This document shows positions 1 through 6,426 of a stretch of 7,572 nucleotides of DNA, in pieces (within the stretch, counting starts at the first letter, position 1; each line of letters starts with the position of its first letter). Made by a program: the position numbers and the translations under genes. Origin of the DNA: Ruminococcaceae bacterium UBA1448. GTDB lineage: Bacteria; Bacillota; Clostridia; Oscillospirales; Ruminococcaceae. The stretch is from NCBI GenBank assembly GCA_002329405.1, contig DCTE01000154.1, forward strand, positions 7,511-15,082, given 5' to 3'. The notes beneath the pieces were generated by a model, which was given only the letters and a program-made list of their open reading frames with translations, was not told where the DNA came from and did not search any database.

Positions 1-1413
1 TACGGCTGCGACTGGGTTCACGCGCCGAACTTTGAGCGTCTCGCTCGCCGCACTGTCGCCTTCGACAAATGCTACGTCGCCAGCATGCCCTGCATGCCTG
101 CGCGCCGCGAACTGCATACCGGACGCTACAATTTCCTGCACCGCAGTTGGGGACCGATCGAACCCTATGATGACTCCATGCCGGAGATGCTGAAGAAAAA
201 CGGGGTCTATACCCATTTGATCTCTGACCATCAGCACTATTGGGAGGATGGCGGAGCAACCTATCATACGCGATACAGCTCCTGGGAGTGCGTGCGCGGG
301 CAGGAAGGCGACCCCTGGAAAGCGCAGGTGCGTGATCCGGTGATACCGCCGCACCTGGGACAGGCCAGCCGGCAAGACACCATTAACCGATCCTATTTTA
401 CGCCGGAAGAACGGCAGCCTTTGGCGCAGGTGTTTTCCCTGGCGCATGAATTTTTGGAATGTAATCGCGACGCAGACAACTGGATGCTCCAGATAGAACC
501 CTTTGACCCGCATGAGCCGTTTTTCAGCCAGCCGGAGTACCAGGCGTTGTATCCGGACGATTACGAAGGGCCGAGTTTTGACTGGCCGCCATATGACCGG
601 GTCAGCGAGCCGCTGGGAGCGGCAGCGCACTGCCGCAATCAATACGGCGCGCTGCTTACGATGTGCGACACCTATCTGGGCAAACTGCTCGATTACATGG
701 ACGCGCATGATATGTGGAACGACACCATGCTGATTGTAGCGACCGATCACGGCTTGCTGCTGGGTGAACATGGATGGTGGGCAAAGAACCGTCCGCCCTT
801 TTATGAGGAACTGTCGCATACCCCGCTTTTCATCTGGGATCCGCGAGAAAAAATCGCGGGTGAGCGCCGGAATGCATTGGTGCAGACGATCGATCTGGCG
901 CCAACATTGCTGGGGCTTTTTGGAATCCGCCCTGCAAAGGATATGCAGGGATGCGATCTGCATCAGACGATCCGGAGCGACAAGCCGGTGCGCACTGGTG
1001 CGCTGTTTGGCATGTTTGGCGCACATATCTGCGTAACCGATGGGCGCTATGTCTATATGCGCGCAGACCGGCCTGGAAAACCGTTATATGACTACACCCT
1101 GCTTCCGCTGCACCAGCGGGCAATGTATGCCCCGGAAGAACTGCAGGAGCTGACACTGCAGGAGCCGTTTTCCTTTACCAAAGGATGCAAGACGCTGAAA
1201 ATCGCCATGCCAAAAGACTTTTATCCGTGCATGTCGGTGGCAAAGGAAGAGAATGCCGATCTGCTGTTCGACTTGCAGGACGATCCGCAGCAGATGAACC
1301 CGCTGGAGGATAAGGAAGCAGAGCAATATATGATTGGGCTGATGCGCGCGCTGATGCAGCAGAATGACGCGCCTGCTGAACAATATCTTCGTGTGGGTTT
1401 GCAACTGCCATAA
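1..1413 (+). CDS. Sulfatase-family hydrolase A (5'-truncated by window edge)
   Basis: Type I sulfatase / alkaline phosphatase superfamily enzyme, predicted to hydrolyse a sulfate ester (or a related phosphonate or phosphodiester). The reading frame is open from base 1, so the ATG at base 85 is internal: the codons before it match the paralogue downstream (YGCDWVHAPNFERLARR against YGGDAITPNMDRLARR). By that alignment about 18 N-terminal residues are missing, including the first metal-ligand aspartate. Visible motifs: the formylglycine site CMPARRELHTGR with its Cys codon at 91-93, the DPHEPF block at 505-522, and the metal-binding Asp-His of ATDHG at 745-750, followed by LGEHG and a conserved Lys in WAKNR. 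470 residues are visible, so the full protein should be near 488, normal for the family. The C-terminus ends in a DAPAEQ tail shared with the next gene. It lies 30 bp before sulfatase B and is very likely co-transcribed with it. The family is secure; the substrate is unknown. Confidence 0.88.
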   Translation, partial: YGCDWVHAPNFERLARRTVAFDKCYVASMPCMPARRELHTGRYNFLHRSWGPIEPYDDSMPEMLKKNGVYTHLISDHQHYWEDGGATYHTRYSSWECVRGQEGDPWKAQVRDPVIPPHLGQASRQDTINRSYFTPEERQPLAQVFSLAHEFLECNRDADNWMLQIEPFDPHEPFFSQPEYQALYPDDYEGPSFDWPPYDRVSEPLGAAAHCRNQYGALLTMCDTYLGKLLDYMDAHDMWNDTMLIVATDHGLLLGEHGWWAKNRPPFYEELSHTPLFIWDPREKIAGERRNALVQTIDLAPTLLGLFGIRPAKDMQGCDLHQTIRSDKPVRTGALFGMFGAHICVTDGRYVYMRADRPGKPLYDYTLLPLHQRAMYAPEELQELTLQEPFSFTKGCKTLKIAMPKDFYPCMSVAKEENADLLFDLQDDPQQMNPLEDKEAEQYMIGLMRALMQQNDAPAEQYLRVGLQLP

Positions 1414-1429
1414 ATATATATGAAAGACC

Positions 1430-1437
1430 AGGAGGGA
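1430..1437 (+). promoter_or_regulatory. Ribosome binding site deciding the start of sulfatase B
   Basis: AGGAGGGA lies 6 bases before the ATG at 1444. An in-frame ATG at 1420 would place this site inside the coding region and has no purine-rich site of its own, so 1444 is the better start. The resulting protein begins MKTVFILCDTL, the usual first strand of sulfatases with the metal-ligand Asp at residue 9. Confidence 0.85.
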
Positions 1438-1443
1438 GATCGT

Positions 1444-2967
1444 ATGAAAACCGTATTTATTCTGTGCGATACGCTGAACCGGCGTATGCTGCCGGCCTAT
1501 GGAGGCGATGCCATTACTCCAAACATGGATCGGCTGGCCCGGCGTTCGGTGGTGTTTGATAATCACTGGTGCGGTTCGGCGCCCTGTATGCCGGCAAGAC
1601 GGGATATTATGACCGGACGGCTCAACTTTTTAGAGAAGCCGTGGGGGGCAATGGAGCCGTTTGACCAGTCGCTGCAATCCATCCTGTCGGGAGAGAAGAA
1701 CATCCATACACAGATGTTTGCCGACCATGCGCACTATGTCATTCCGGGTGGCGAAAACTATACCAAGGGATTCACTGCCTGGGAAGTCAACCGTGGCCAG
1801 GAAGGCGATCCGGTCTGGACGCGGCCGTGTAAGGACGGTATCCGCCCGGACGTCCCGCCGGAAGGGTTTAAGGGAACCTGGTCGGAAGCAGAGCGCGAAA
1901 ACCGCACGCATTTTAAAACCGAATATGACTATCCGAGCGTTAAAACCATGTGGCACGCTGCGGAATGGCTGGAGGATAATCATGATGCGGACAACTTCTT
2001 CCTTTGGGTGGAAGCCTTTGATCCGCATGAGCCGTTCGACTGCCCGAAATATTATCTGGATCTGTATGAGAAGGAAGGCGACTATGACGGGCCGGACTTC
2101 ACGCATCCTTCGTATGCACCCAATGAGTTTACGCCGGAGGAGACCGAGCACCTGCGCCGCCGCTGCAAAGCCGTCACAACCATGACGGACCGCCATCTGG
2201 GAGAGATTTTGGATGTGCTGGACAAGTATAACATGTGGGAAGATACCATGGTGATCCTGACAACCGACCATGGCTATCATCTGGGCGAGCACGGTTATAT
2301 GGCCAAAAATTATATGGCTCCGTACAACGAAGTGTTCCATATTCCGCTTATGGCAGCGGCTCCCGGTGTTGCCCCTGGACGCTGCAATGCTGTTACACAG
2401 AATATTGACGTGTTCCCGACCGTGCTGGAATATTTCGGCATCTCTGAGGATGTGCTGCAATACCCGATTCACGGACGCAGTCTGCTTCCGGTACTGCGAG
2501 GCGAGAAAGAGTCTGTGCGGGAGAGCGCAATCTACGGATATTTTGGCAAGCAGATTGCATGGACAGACGGGAAATACACCTACTTCCGTGCAGCAAAGGA
2601 CGAATCGAACCAGCCGCTTTATGTTTATACAGCGATGCCCACCGTATTGCGCCAGATGTATGGCGGGAATGATGCGGTCAACACCGCGGATTATGACAGG
2701 ATAGAGATGGGGCGCTTTTTGACATGGACCAGCTATCCGGTTTATCGGTTCCCGGCAGATATCATCCACTGGGGCAATGCTTCACAGGAATTTGTTGGCC
2801 GGTCTCCGTTCAATGCTGAGACGCTCCTGTTTGACATTGAGGCAGACTATGCGCAGGAGAATCCGATCGAGGATGAGCAGCTGGAAGCTGCCTGTGCTGC
2901 CCAGATGAAAAAATGCATGGAGCAATGCGATGCTCCGGCAGAGCAATTCGAGCGAATGGGATTCTGA
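1444..2967 (+). CDS. Sulfatase-family hydrolase B, cytoplasmic
   Basis: A complete 507-residue sulfatase-family enzyme, predicted to hydrolyse sulfate esters using a formylglycine made from Cys48. Landmarks: N-terminal strand with Asp9 as likely metal ligand, the formylglycine motif CMPARRDIMTGR at residues 48-59, the DPHEPF block from residue 193, metal-ligand Asp275-His276 in TTDHG, GEHG at 281-284, and Lys288 in the position of the active-site lysine. The N-terminus has no signal peptide, so the enzyme should act in the cytoplasm on an imported substrate. It is a paralogue of the upstream gene (shared RGQEGDP, MW(E/N)DTM, TDHG, LGEHG and the C-terminal DAPAEQ), but its C-terminal subdomain, about residues 395-460, aligns poorly with it, suggesting a different substrate. 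Having a single Asp at the N-terminal metal site rather than the Asp-Asp pair of classical arylsulfatases, it also resembles phosphonate monoester hydrolases, so exact activity is uncertain. It is the last gene before a terminator. Confidence 0.9.
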   Translation: MKTVFILCDTLNRRMLPAYGGDAITPNMDRLARRSVVFDNHWCGSAPCMPARRDIMTGRLNFLEKPWGAMEPFDQSLQSILSGEKNIHTQMFADHAHYVIPGGENYTKGFTAWEVNRGQEGDPVWTRPCKDGIRPDVPPEGFKGTWSEAERENRTHFKTEYDYPSVKTMWHAAEWLEDNHDADNFFLWVEAFDPHEPFDCPKYYLDLYEKEGDYDGPDFTHPSYAPNEFTPEETEHLRRRCKAVTTMTDRHLGEILDVLDKYNMWEDTMVILTTDHGYHLGEHGYMAKNYMAPYNEVFHIPLMAAAPGVAPGRCNAVTQNIDVFPTVLEYFGISEDVLQYPIHGRSLLPVLRGEKESVRESAIYGYFGKQIAWTDGKYTYFRAAKDESNQPLYVYTAMPTVLRQMYGGNDAVNTADYDRIEMGRFLTWTSYPVYRFPADIIHWGNASQEFVGRSPFNAETLLFDIEADYAQENPIEDEQLEAACAAQMKKCMEQCDAPAEQFERMGF

Positions 2968-2982
2968 CAATTCATGCAGGAG

Positions 2983-3025
2983 AAATGCACATCTCTTATT
3001 AGGAATAATAAGGATGTGCATTTTT
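2983..3025 (+). terminator. Rho-independent terminator of the sulfatase operon
   Basis: A long hairpin lies 15 bases after the stop codon of sulfatase B. The left arm (2983-3001) pairs with the right arm (3006-3023) over 18 base pairs, with one unpaired T at 2994. The loop at 3002-3005 is GGAA, which fits the stable GNRA tetraloop class. The right arm runs into TTTTT at 3021-3025. The T tract is short and overlaps the stem, but arm length and position make termination very likely. It separates the sulfatase operon from the sensor kinase gene. Confidence 0.88.
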
Positions 3026-3033
3026 GCGTCTGA

Positions 3034-3045
3034 TACGGTATGATG
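3034..3045 (+). promoter_or_regulatory. Possible -10 region for the kinase/regulator operon
   Basis: TACGGTATGATG contains TATGAT (3039-3044), which matches the sigma-A -10 consensus at 5 of 6 positions. No good -35 box lies 16-18 bases upstream; the best candidates fall in the right arm of the terminator and match poorly. A promoter is expected here because a terminator precedes the gene. Nearly the same 12 bases recur before the binding-protein gene at 6388-6399. The weak -35 fits an activated promoter, but this is inference. Confidence 0.35.
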
Positions 3046-3070
3046 GATAAACAGAAAAGCAGATCCGGAC

Positions 3071-3076
3071 AGGAGG
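3071..3076 (+). promoter_or_regulatory. Ribosome binding site of the sensor kinase gene
   Basis: AGGAGG lies 7 bases before the ATG at 3084. It supports that start, which gives a basic cytoplasmic tail (FRKKRK) directly before the first membrane segment, as expected for an N-in topology. Confidence 0.85.
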
Positions 3077-3083
3077 AAAAGGT

Positions 3084-4901
3084 ATGCTGAACATCAAACC
3101 GGGCTTCAGAAAAAAACGGAAGACAATGTCACAGACCATCATCGCGGCAAGTTTTCTTTGCATTGTGGTATCAGTTACGATTGCAGTCATCGCGATCACT
3201 TATTTTACCTTCCATCTGGTGTTGGAAGAGAAGGGAGAATCCCGCGTAGACGTTCTCCAGCAGATCAGTGACAGCAACACAATCAACCGGATGAACATGG
3301 TGAATGTGATGAATATGGTTTATGACGACTTTTATTCCGTACTTACTGCTGCGGTGAGTGATCAGACCAATACAGAAATCGATCATATGCTGGACAGTAC
3401 CGACACACTGCTTGAGCATATTGGAATGGATTTTACGATAGACATTGTGATGAACGACCACCGCGAGTTCACAACCGATGAGGACAAAAGCAATATAGAA
3501 AGCCTGCAAAGCACCTACTGGTATATCCGCCACTACAGCGGAGAGACAGATACGAGCTGGAACCTCCGGTTTTGGGATGTAAACGACATTTCCACCTATG
3601 GATTATCGTACGGCAGGACGGTTTATGACCTGGACGGGCTGCCGATTGGCGTTATCGTCATTACAACCGAACATGAGGCATTGTTCCGCACTTTTCAGGA
3701 ACTGGTCCGGAACGGGGCGCGGGTATATATACTGGATCAGAACGGGATTATTATCTGCCATACCAATGCGCAGCGTGTGGGAAACTGGATGACGAGCATG
3801 GATGCGTTTGAAAAGGAGTACGGCTATAACTCTTACCGGATTATCCAGCGGGGAGACGAAAACGTGATTCTGGCCAATTATCATGATGTCGACAGCGGAT
3901 GGATCTTCGTAGAGGAACAGAATATTGACTCCCTGCTTCAGGAAGGTATCATGGTGATCTGGCGGTGCCTGACGGTGGTGGTCCTGGGGTGTCTTCTGGC
4001 GGGGACGCTTGCCTATCTGCGGGTCAGACGCGTGACAAGGGCGCTGGTGGAGTTTACAGACCAGATCAGCAATATGCCGGCGGACCGCCTGTCTGACCTG
4101 CCGTTAAACGAGGAATATGAGGAAACCTTTGTGCTGGGATCAACTTTTAACGGCATGATCCACCGGATCCGTGACCTGATCGAAGATATCCGGATCCGTG
4201 AGGCGGAAAAGCAGCGGACGGAATATGATTTCCTGCAGGCGCAGATCAATCCGCACTTTCTCAATAATACGCTGCTGGCCGTAAAAAGCCTGATTGCGAT
4301 GGGACAAGCTGACCGTGCCAGCCGCATGATGAACCAGCTGGTTGAACTGCTGCATATACCGTCCACCCCGGAAATACAGTTCGTCACATTGGAAGAGGAA
4401 CTGCACCTTGTGCGTAATTATATCAGTATCATGAATTGCCGGACGGAAAAGGATGTGGATTTTTTCTGCGAAATTGCGGAGAAAATGTTTTCAATTCCGG
4501 TTCCCCGTATGATTTTGCAGCCGATTGTGGGGAACTCCTTTTTCCATGGTTTTGCGGAAAGAGATGAGGGGTGTAAAATCTGGATGCGGGCAGGATTCCG
4601 CGGGAATGCGCTTTACATCGAAGTGATCGATAACGGAGAGGGCATCACGGAAAAACGCCTGGCCGAGGTATCGTCGGGGAACTACCGCTCTGACCGCCTG
4701 CATCATGGGATAGGGTTAAAAAATGTGCAGAAGCGTCTGCGGATTATTTATGGAGGCAATTCCGGCGTACGGGTAAAAAGCGAGCTGGGGAAATTCACCT
4801 CGGTAACCGTCACCATGGATCATTACCGGGAATTGAAGCATGTGATCAAGAAAATACCCGATGCAGTGAAGGAGGCGGAGTATGAAGATAATGGTAGTTG
4901 A
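3084..4901 (+). CDS. YesM-type membrane sensor histidine kinase
   Basis: A 605-residue sensor kinase of the YesM/LytS-like group; it should phosphorylate the response regulator encoded next. Order of parts: short basic tail; membrane segment 1 at about residues 19-43; an extracellular sensing region of about 245 residues whose second half (GVIVITTEHEAL, then VYILDQNGIIICHTN) looks like a Cache domain; membrane segment 2 at about 288-312; a HAMP-like linker to about 366; the His_kinase block with phospho-acceptor His391 in QAQINPHFLNN; and a C-terminal ATPase domain with N box NSFFHG (Asn484), G1 box DNGEG (Asp516) and G2 box GIGL (542-545). These parts are in the family's normal order and length, with no break. 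The gene overlaps the regulator gene by 20 bp. Its ligand is unknown; Cache sensors often bind small molecules directly, and others work with a binding protein such as the lipoprotein encoded downstream. Confidence 0.93.
   Translation: MLNIKPGFRKKRKTMSQTIIAASFLCIVVSVTIAVIAITYFTFHLVLEEKGESRVDVLQQISDSNTINRMNMVNVMNMVYDDFYSVLTAAVSDQTNTEIDHMLDSTDTLLEHIGMDFTIDIVMNDHREFTTDEDKSNIESLQSTYWYIRHYSGETDTSWNLRFWDVNDISTYGLSYGRTVYDLDGLPIGVIVITTEHEALFRTFQELVRNGARVYILDQNGIIICHTNAQRVGNWMTSMDAFEKEYGYNSYRIIQRGDENVILANYHDVDSGWIFVEEQNIDSLLQEGIMVIWRCLTVVVLGCLLAGTLAYLRVRRVTRALVEFTDQISNMPADRLSDLPLNEEYEETFVLGSTFNGMIHRIRDLIEDIRIREAEKQRTEYDFLQAQINPHFLNNTLLAVKSLIAMGQADRASRMMNQLVELLHIPSTPEIQFVTLEEELHLVRNYISIMNCRTEKDVDFFCEIAEKMFSIPVPRMILQPIVGNSFFHGFAERDEGCKIWMRAGFRGNALYIEVIDNGEGITEKRLAEVSSGNYRSDRLHHGIGLKNVQKRLRIIYGGNSGVRVKSELGKFTSVTVTMDHYRELKHVIKKIPDAVKEAEYEDNGS
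4869..4875 (+). promoter_or_regulatory. Ribosome binding site of the response regulator gene, inside the kinase gene
   Basis: AAGGAGG lies 6 bases before the ATG at 4882 and within the last codons of the kinase gene. The two genes overlap by 20 bases in different frames, so translation of the regulator is probably coupled to that of the kinase. Confidence 0.85.
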
Positions 4902-6342
4902 CGACGAACCGCTGATCAACCAGTATATTGTTCAGTGTATTCGCAATGCGGATCCGGAAAGCGAAATCGTCGGCGCGGTTACATCTGGCGCAAAGGCACT
5001 GAAAAAACTGGAAGAGACACCGGCAGACCTTGTATTCGCGGATATTACCATGCCGAAAATGGATGGGATCGAACTGCTGAAGGAAATTAAAAAAAGAGAT
5101 CCTTCCATCAGCGTTATTATGCTGACCTGCCACGATGATTTCGAATATGCCCGGGCTGCGATGCAGAACCGCGCCAGCAATTATATTTTGAAAAATGAGG
5201 TCAGCGTCGAAAAGATCCGGTCCGTTCTTCGGGATGTTGACCGGCTCCGCAACGAGCGCAGCGCTAAAGGCATGGTGCAGCAAATTAGCCGCAACCAGTA
5301 CCTGCGCCGTTTGGTGGAGCAGGACGGCAGCGTGCAGCCGATACAGGAAAGCGACCTGCGTGCGAATCATATCTATCTGAATGACCGGGCATTTTTGGTT
5401 GTGGTATTCCAGAACAATGAGCAGAATGTCAGAATACTGCAGTCCAACCTGGCATCCGGATTTGAAAATCCGCTTTTCTATGCATATAACAGCCAGGAAA
5501 TGTACCTGCTGGTCAATATACGCAGCGAAGAGGAGGGCGGGGAAGACAGCAGCATTGACATCATCCGAAAAAGCGAACAGCAGGCCGGCGATCTGATCGG
5601 GTGCAGCCGGGTGCACTATCATCTGGAAAAACTGCAGCTGGCGATTGCAGAGGCGGCTGCGGACCGGGACGCCCGGTTTTATCAGATACCCATCAGGGAG
5701 CTGAGCAGGCAGGATGGCGTTGAGCAGACCGAGGGATATATCATGCGCGCAACCATTCAGATTGAAGAGAAGGAAATTGACAAAGGCTGCGCGGAAATCG
5801 GCAGGATGATGGACTACGCGCGCCAGAACTATGTACACGCGCCGTTCCTGAAGGAGTCCCTTCTGCAGTTGTTTACAGGGATCCGCACGAAAATGTCTCT
5901 CAATCTGGAAGAGATAGAGCAGGGAATCGAGCACAGCATGAGGTTCGACGAACTGCAGACCTATGTCAACAAGGGAATGGGTATGCTGCGGAAATGCGGG
6001 CGGATGTATTCCGCACCGATCCAGAAAGCGATTGATTATATTGGGTTCCACTTCGCTGAAGATATTTCGCTTAATTCTGTAGCCGATTTTGTCTATCTCA
6101 ACCGGGACTATTTGTCCCGGCAGTTCAAAAAAGAGGTAGGTGTCAATTTTTCGGAATACCTGATGAGCCTGCGGATGAAGCGTGCGAAGCAGCTGCTCGA
6201 GACGACCAATACGCGCATCTCCGATATCGCACTGCAGGTGGGAATAACCAATATGAGCTATTTTTCTACGGTGTTCCACAAAACATTCGGCTGCAAACCA
6301 AATGATGTGAGGAAAAAAGCAAAAGAGCAGACAATGTCATAA
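4882..6342 (+). CDS. YesN-type response regulator with AraC DNA-binding domain
   Basis: A 486-residue cytoplasmic transcription regulator, partner of the overlapping kinase. The N-terminal receiver domain (about residues 1-120) has the acidic pair Asp7-Asp8, phospho-acceptor Asp54 in FADITMPKMDG, Thr82 and Lys104, so all usual switch residues are present. Residues of about 125-375 form the long, poorly conserved linker typical of YesN-like regulators; I recognise no named domain there. The C-terminal AraC/XylS domain runs from about 380 to 482, with a first helix-turn-helix near 396-415 and a second starting near Ile446 (ISDIALQVGI), followed by the usual SYFSTVFHKTFGCKP signature. Such regulators usually activate nearby carbohydrate or transport genes by binding direct repeats close to the -35 region. 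The binding-protein gene 84 bp downstream is the obvious candidate target; the sulfatases are possible further targets. Confidence 0.93.
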   Translation: MKIMVVDDEPLINQYIVQCIRNADPESEIVGAVTSGAKALKKLEETPADLVFADITMPKMDGIELLKEIKKRDPSISVIMLTCHDDFEYARAAMQNRASNYILKNEVSVEKIRSVLRDVDRLRNERSAKGMVQQISRNQYLRRLVEQDGSVQPIQESDLRANHIYLNDRAFLVVVFQNNEQNVRILQSNLASGFENPLFYAYNSQEMYLLVNIRSEEEGGEDSSIDIIRKSEQQAGDLIGCSRVHYHLEKLQLAIAEAAADRDARFYQIPIRELSRQDGVEQTEGYIMRATIQIEEKEIDKGCAEIGRMMDYARQNYVHAPFLKESLLQLFTGIRTKMSLNLEEIEQGIEHSMRFDELQTYVNKGMGMLRKCGRMYSAPIQKAIDYIGFHFAEDISLNSVADFVYLNRDYLSRQFKKEVGVNFSEYLMSLRMKRAKQLLETTNTRISDIALQVGITNMSYFSTVFHKTFGCKPNDVRKKAKEQTMS

Positions 6343-6343
6343 A

Positions 6344-6371
6344 TGTGAAAAATGGGGTCAAAATTTGAAAA
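6344..6371 (+). promoter_or_regulatory. Possible operator for the AraC-type regulator
   Basis: The gap between regulator and binding-protein genes contains two superimposed repeats. TGTGAAAA at 6344-6351 and TTTGAAAA at 6364-6371 match at 7 of 8 positions and start 20 bases apart, about two helical turns, the arrangement that AraC-family dimers favour. TCAAA-A-TTTGA at 6358-6368 is a perfect 5-base inverted repeat around one central base. Both lie just upstream of the likely promoter. The stretch is AT-rich, so chance repeats are possible and no binding is shown. Confidence 0.3.
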
Positions 6372-6380
6372 GACTTTGTG

Positions 6381-6398
6381 TATTATTTACGGTAAGAT
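6381..6398 (+). promoter_or_regulatory. Possible promoter -10 region(s) for the binding-protein gene
   Basis: Two -10-like hexamers are present: TATTAT at 6381-6386 (5 of 6 matches to TATAAT) and TAAGAT at 6393-6398 (4 of 6), the latter inside TACGGTAAGATG, which nearly repeats the element before the kinase gene. Neither has a good -35 box at 16-18 bases. TTGAAA at 6365-6370 looks like a -35 but is 22 bases from TAAGAT, too far. No terminator follows the regulator gene, so read-through from the kinase/regulator operon is also possible. Confidence 0.35.
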
Positions 6399-6411
6399 GA
6401 GATCAAACCAA

Positions 6412-6418
6412 AGGGAGG
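6412..6418 (+). promoter_or_regulatory. Ribosome binding site of the binding-protein gene
   Basis: AGGGAGG lies 8 bases before the ATG at 6427. It decides the start: an ATG at 6420 is only one base from this site and opens an out-of-frame 7-codon frame, while 6427 gives a correct lipoprotein signal. Confidence 0.85.
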
Positions 6419-6426
6419 TATGAAAC

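Noticed and set aside
85..87. ATG at base 85 as the start of sulfatase A.
   Set aside because: It is two codons before the formylglycine Cys, and the open frame upstream to base 1 aligns with conserved sulfatase sequence, so the gene begins outside the window.
1420..1443. Earlier in-frame ATG for sulfatase B at 1420, adding 8 residues.
   Set aside because: It would place AGGAGGGA inside the coding region, has no ribosome site of its own, and adds residues (MKDQEGDR) outside the family's usual start.
1630..2769. A 379-codon open frame on the - strand opposite sulfatase B.
   Set aside because: The + strand frame carries all sulfatase motifs and a strong ribosome site; the antisense frame is a shadow with no domain.
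4530..4535. Kinase N box reads VGNS where YesM-type kinases usually have VEN(A/S), which suggested a dead ATPase.
   Set aside because: The residue before the N-box Asn varies among histidine kinases, and Gly occurs there in active ones. Asn484, the following His-Gly, and the G1 and G2 boxes are intact, so loss of activity is not supported.
4846..6279. A 477-codon open frame on the - strand opposite the response regulator gene.
   Set aside because: It lies entirely opposite a gene with clear receiver and AraC motifs, has no ribosome site I can see, and its product has no recognisable motif. Codon bias of the + strand gene explains the lack of stops.
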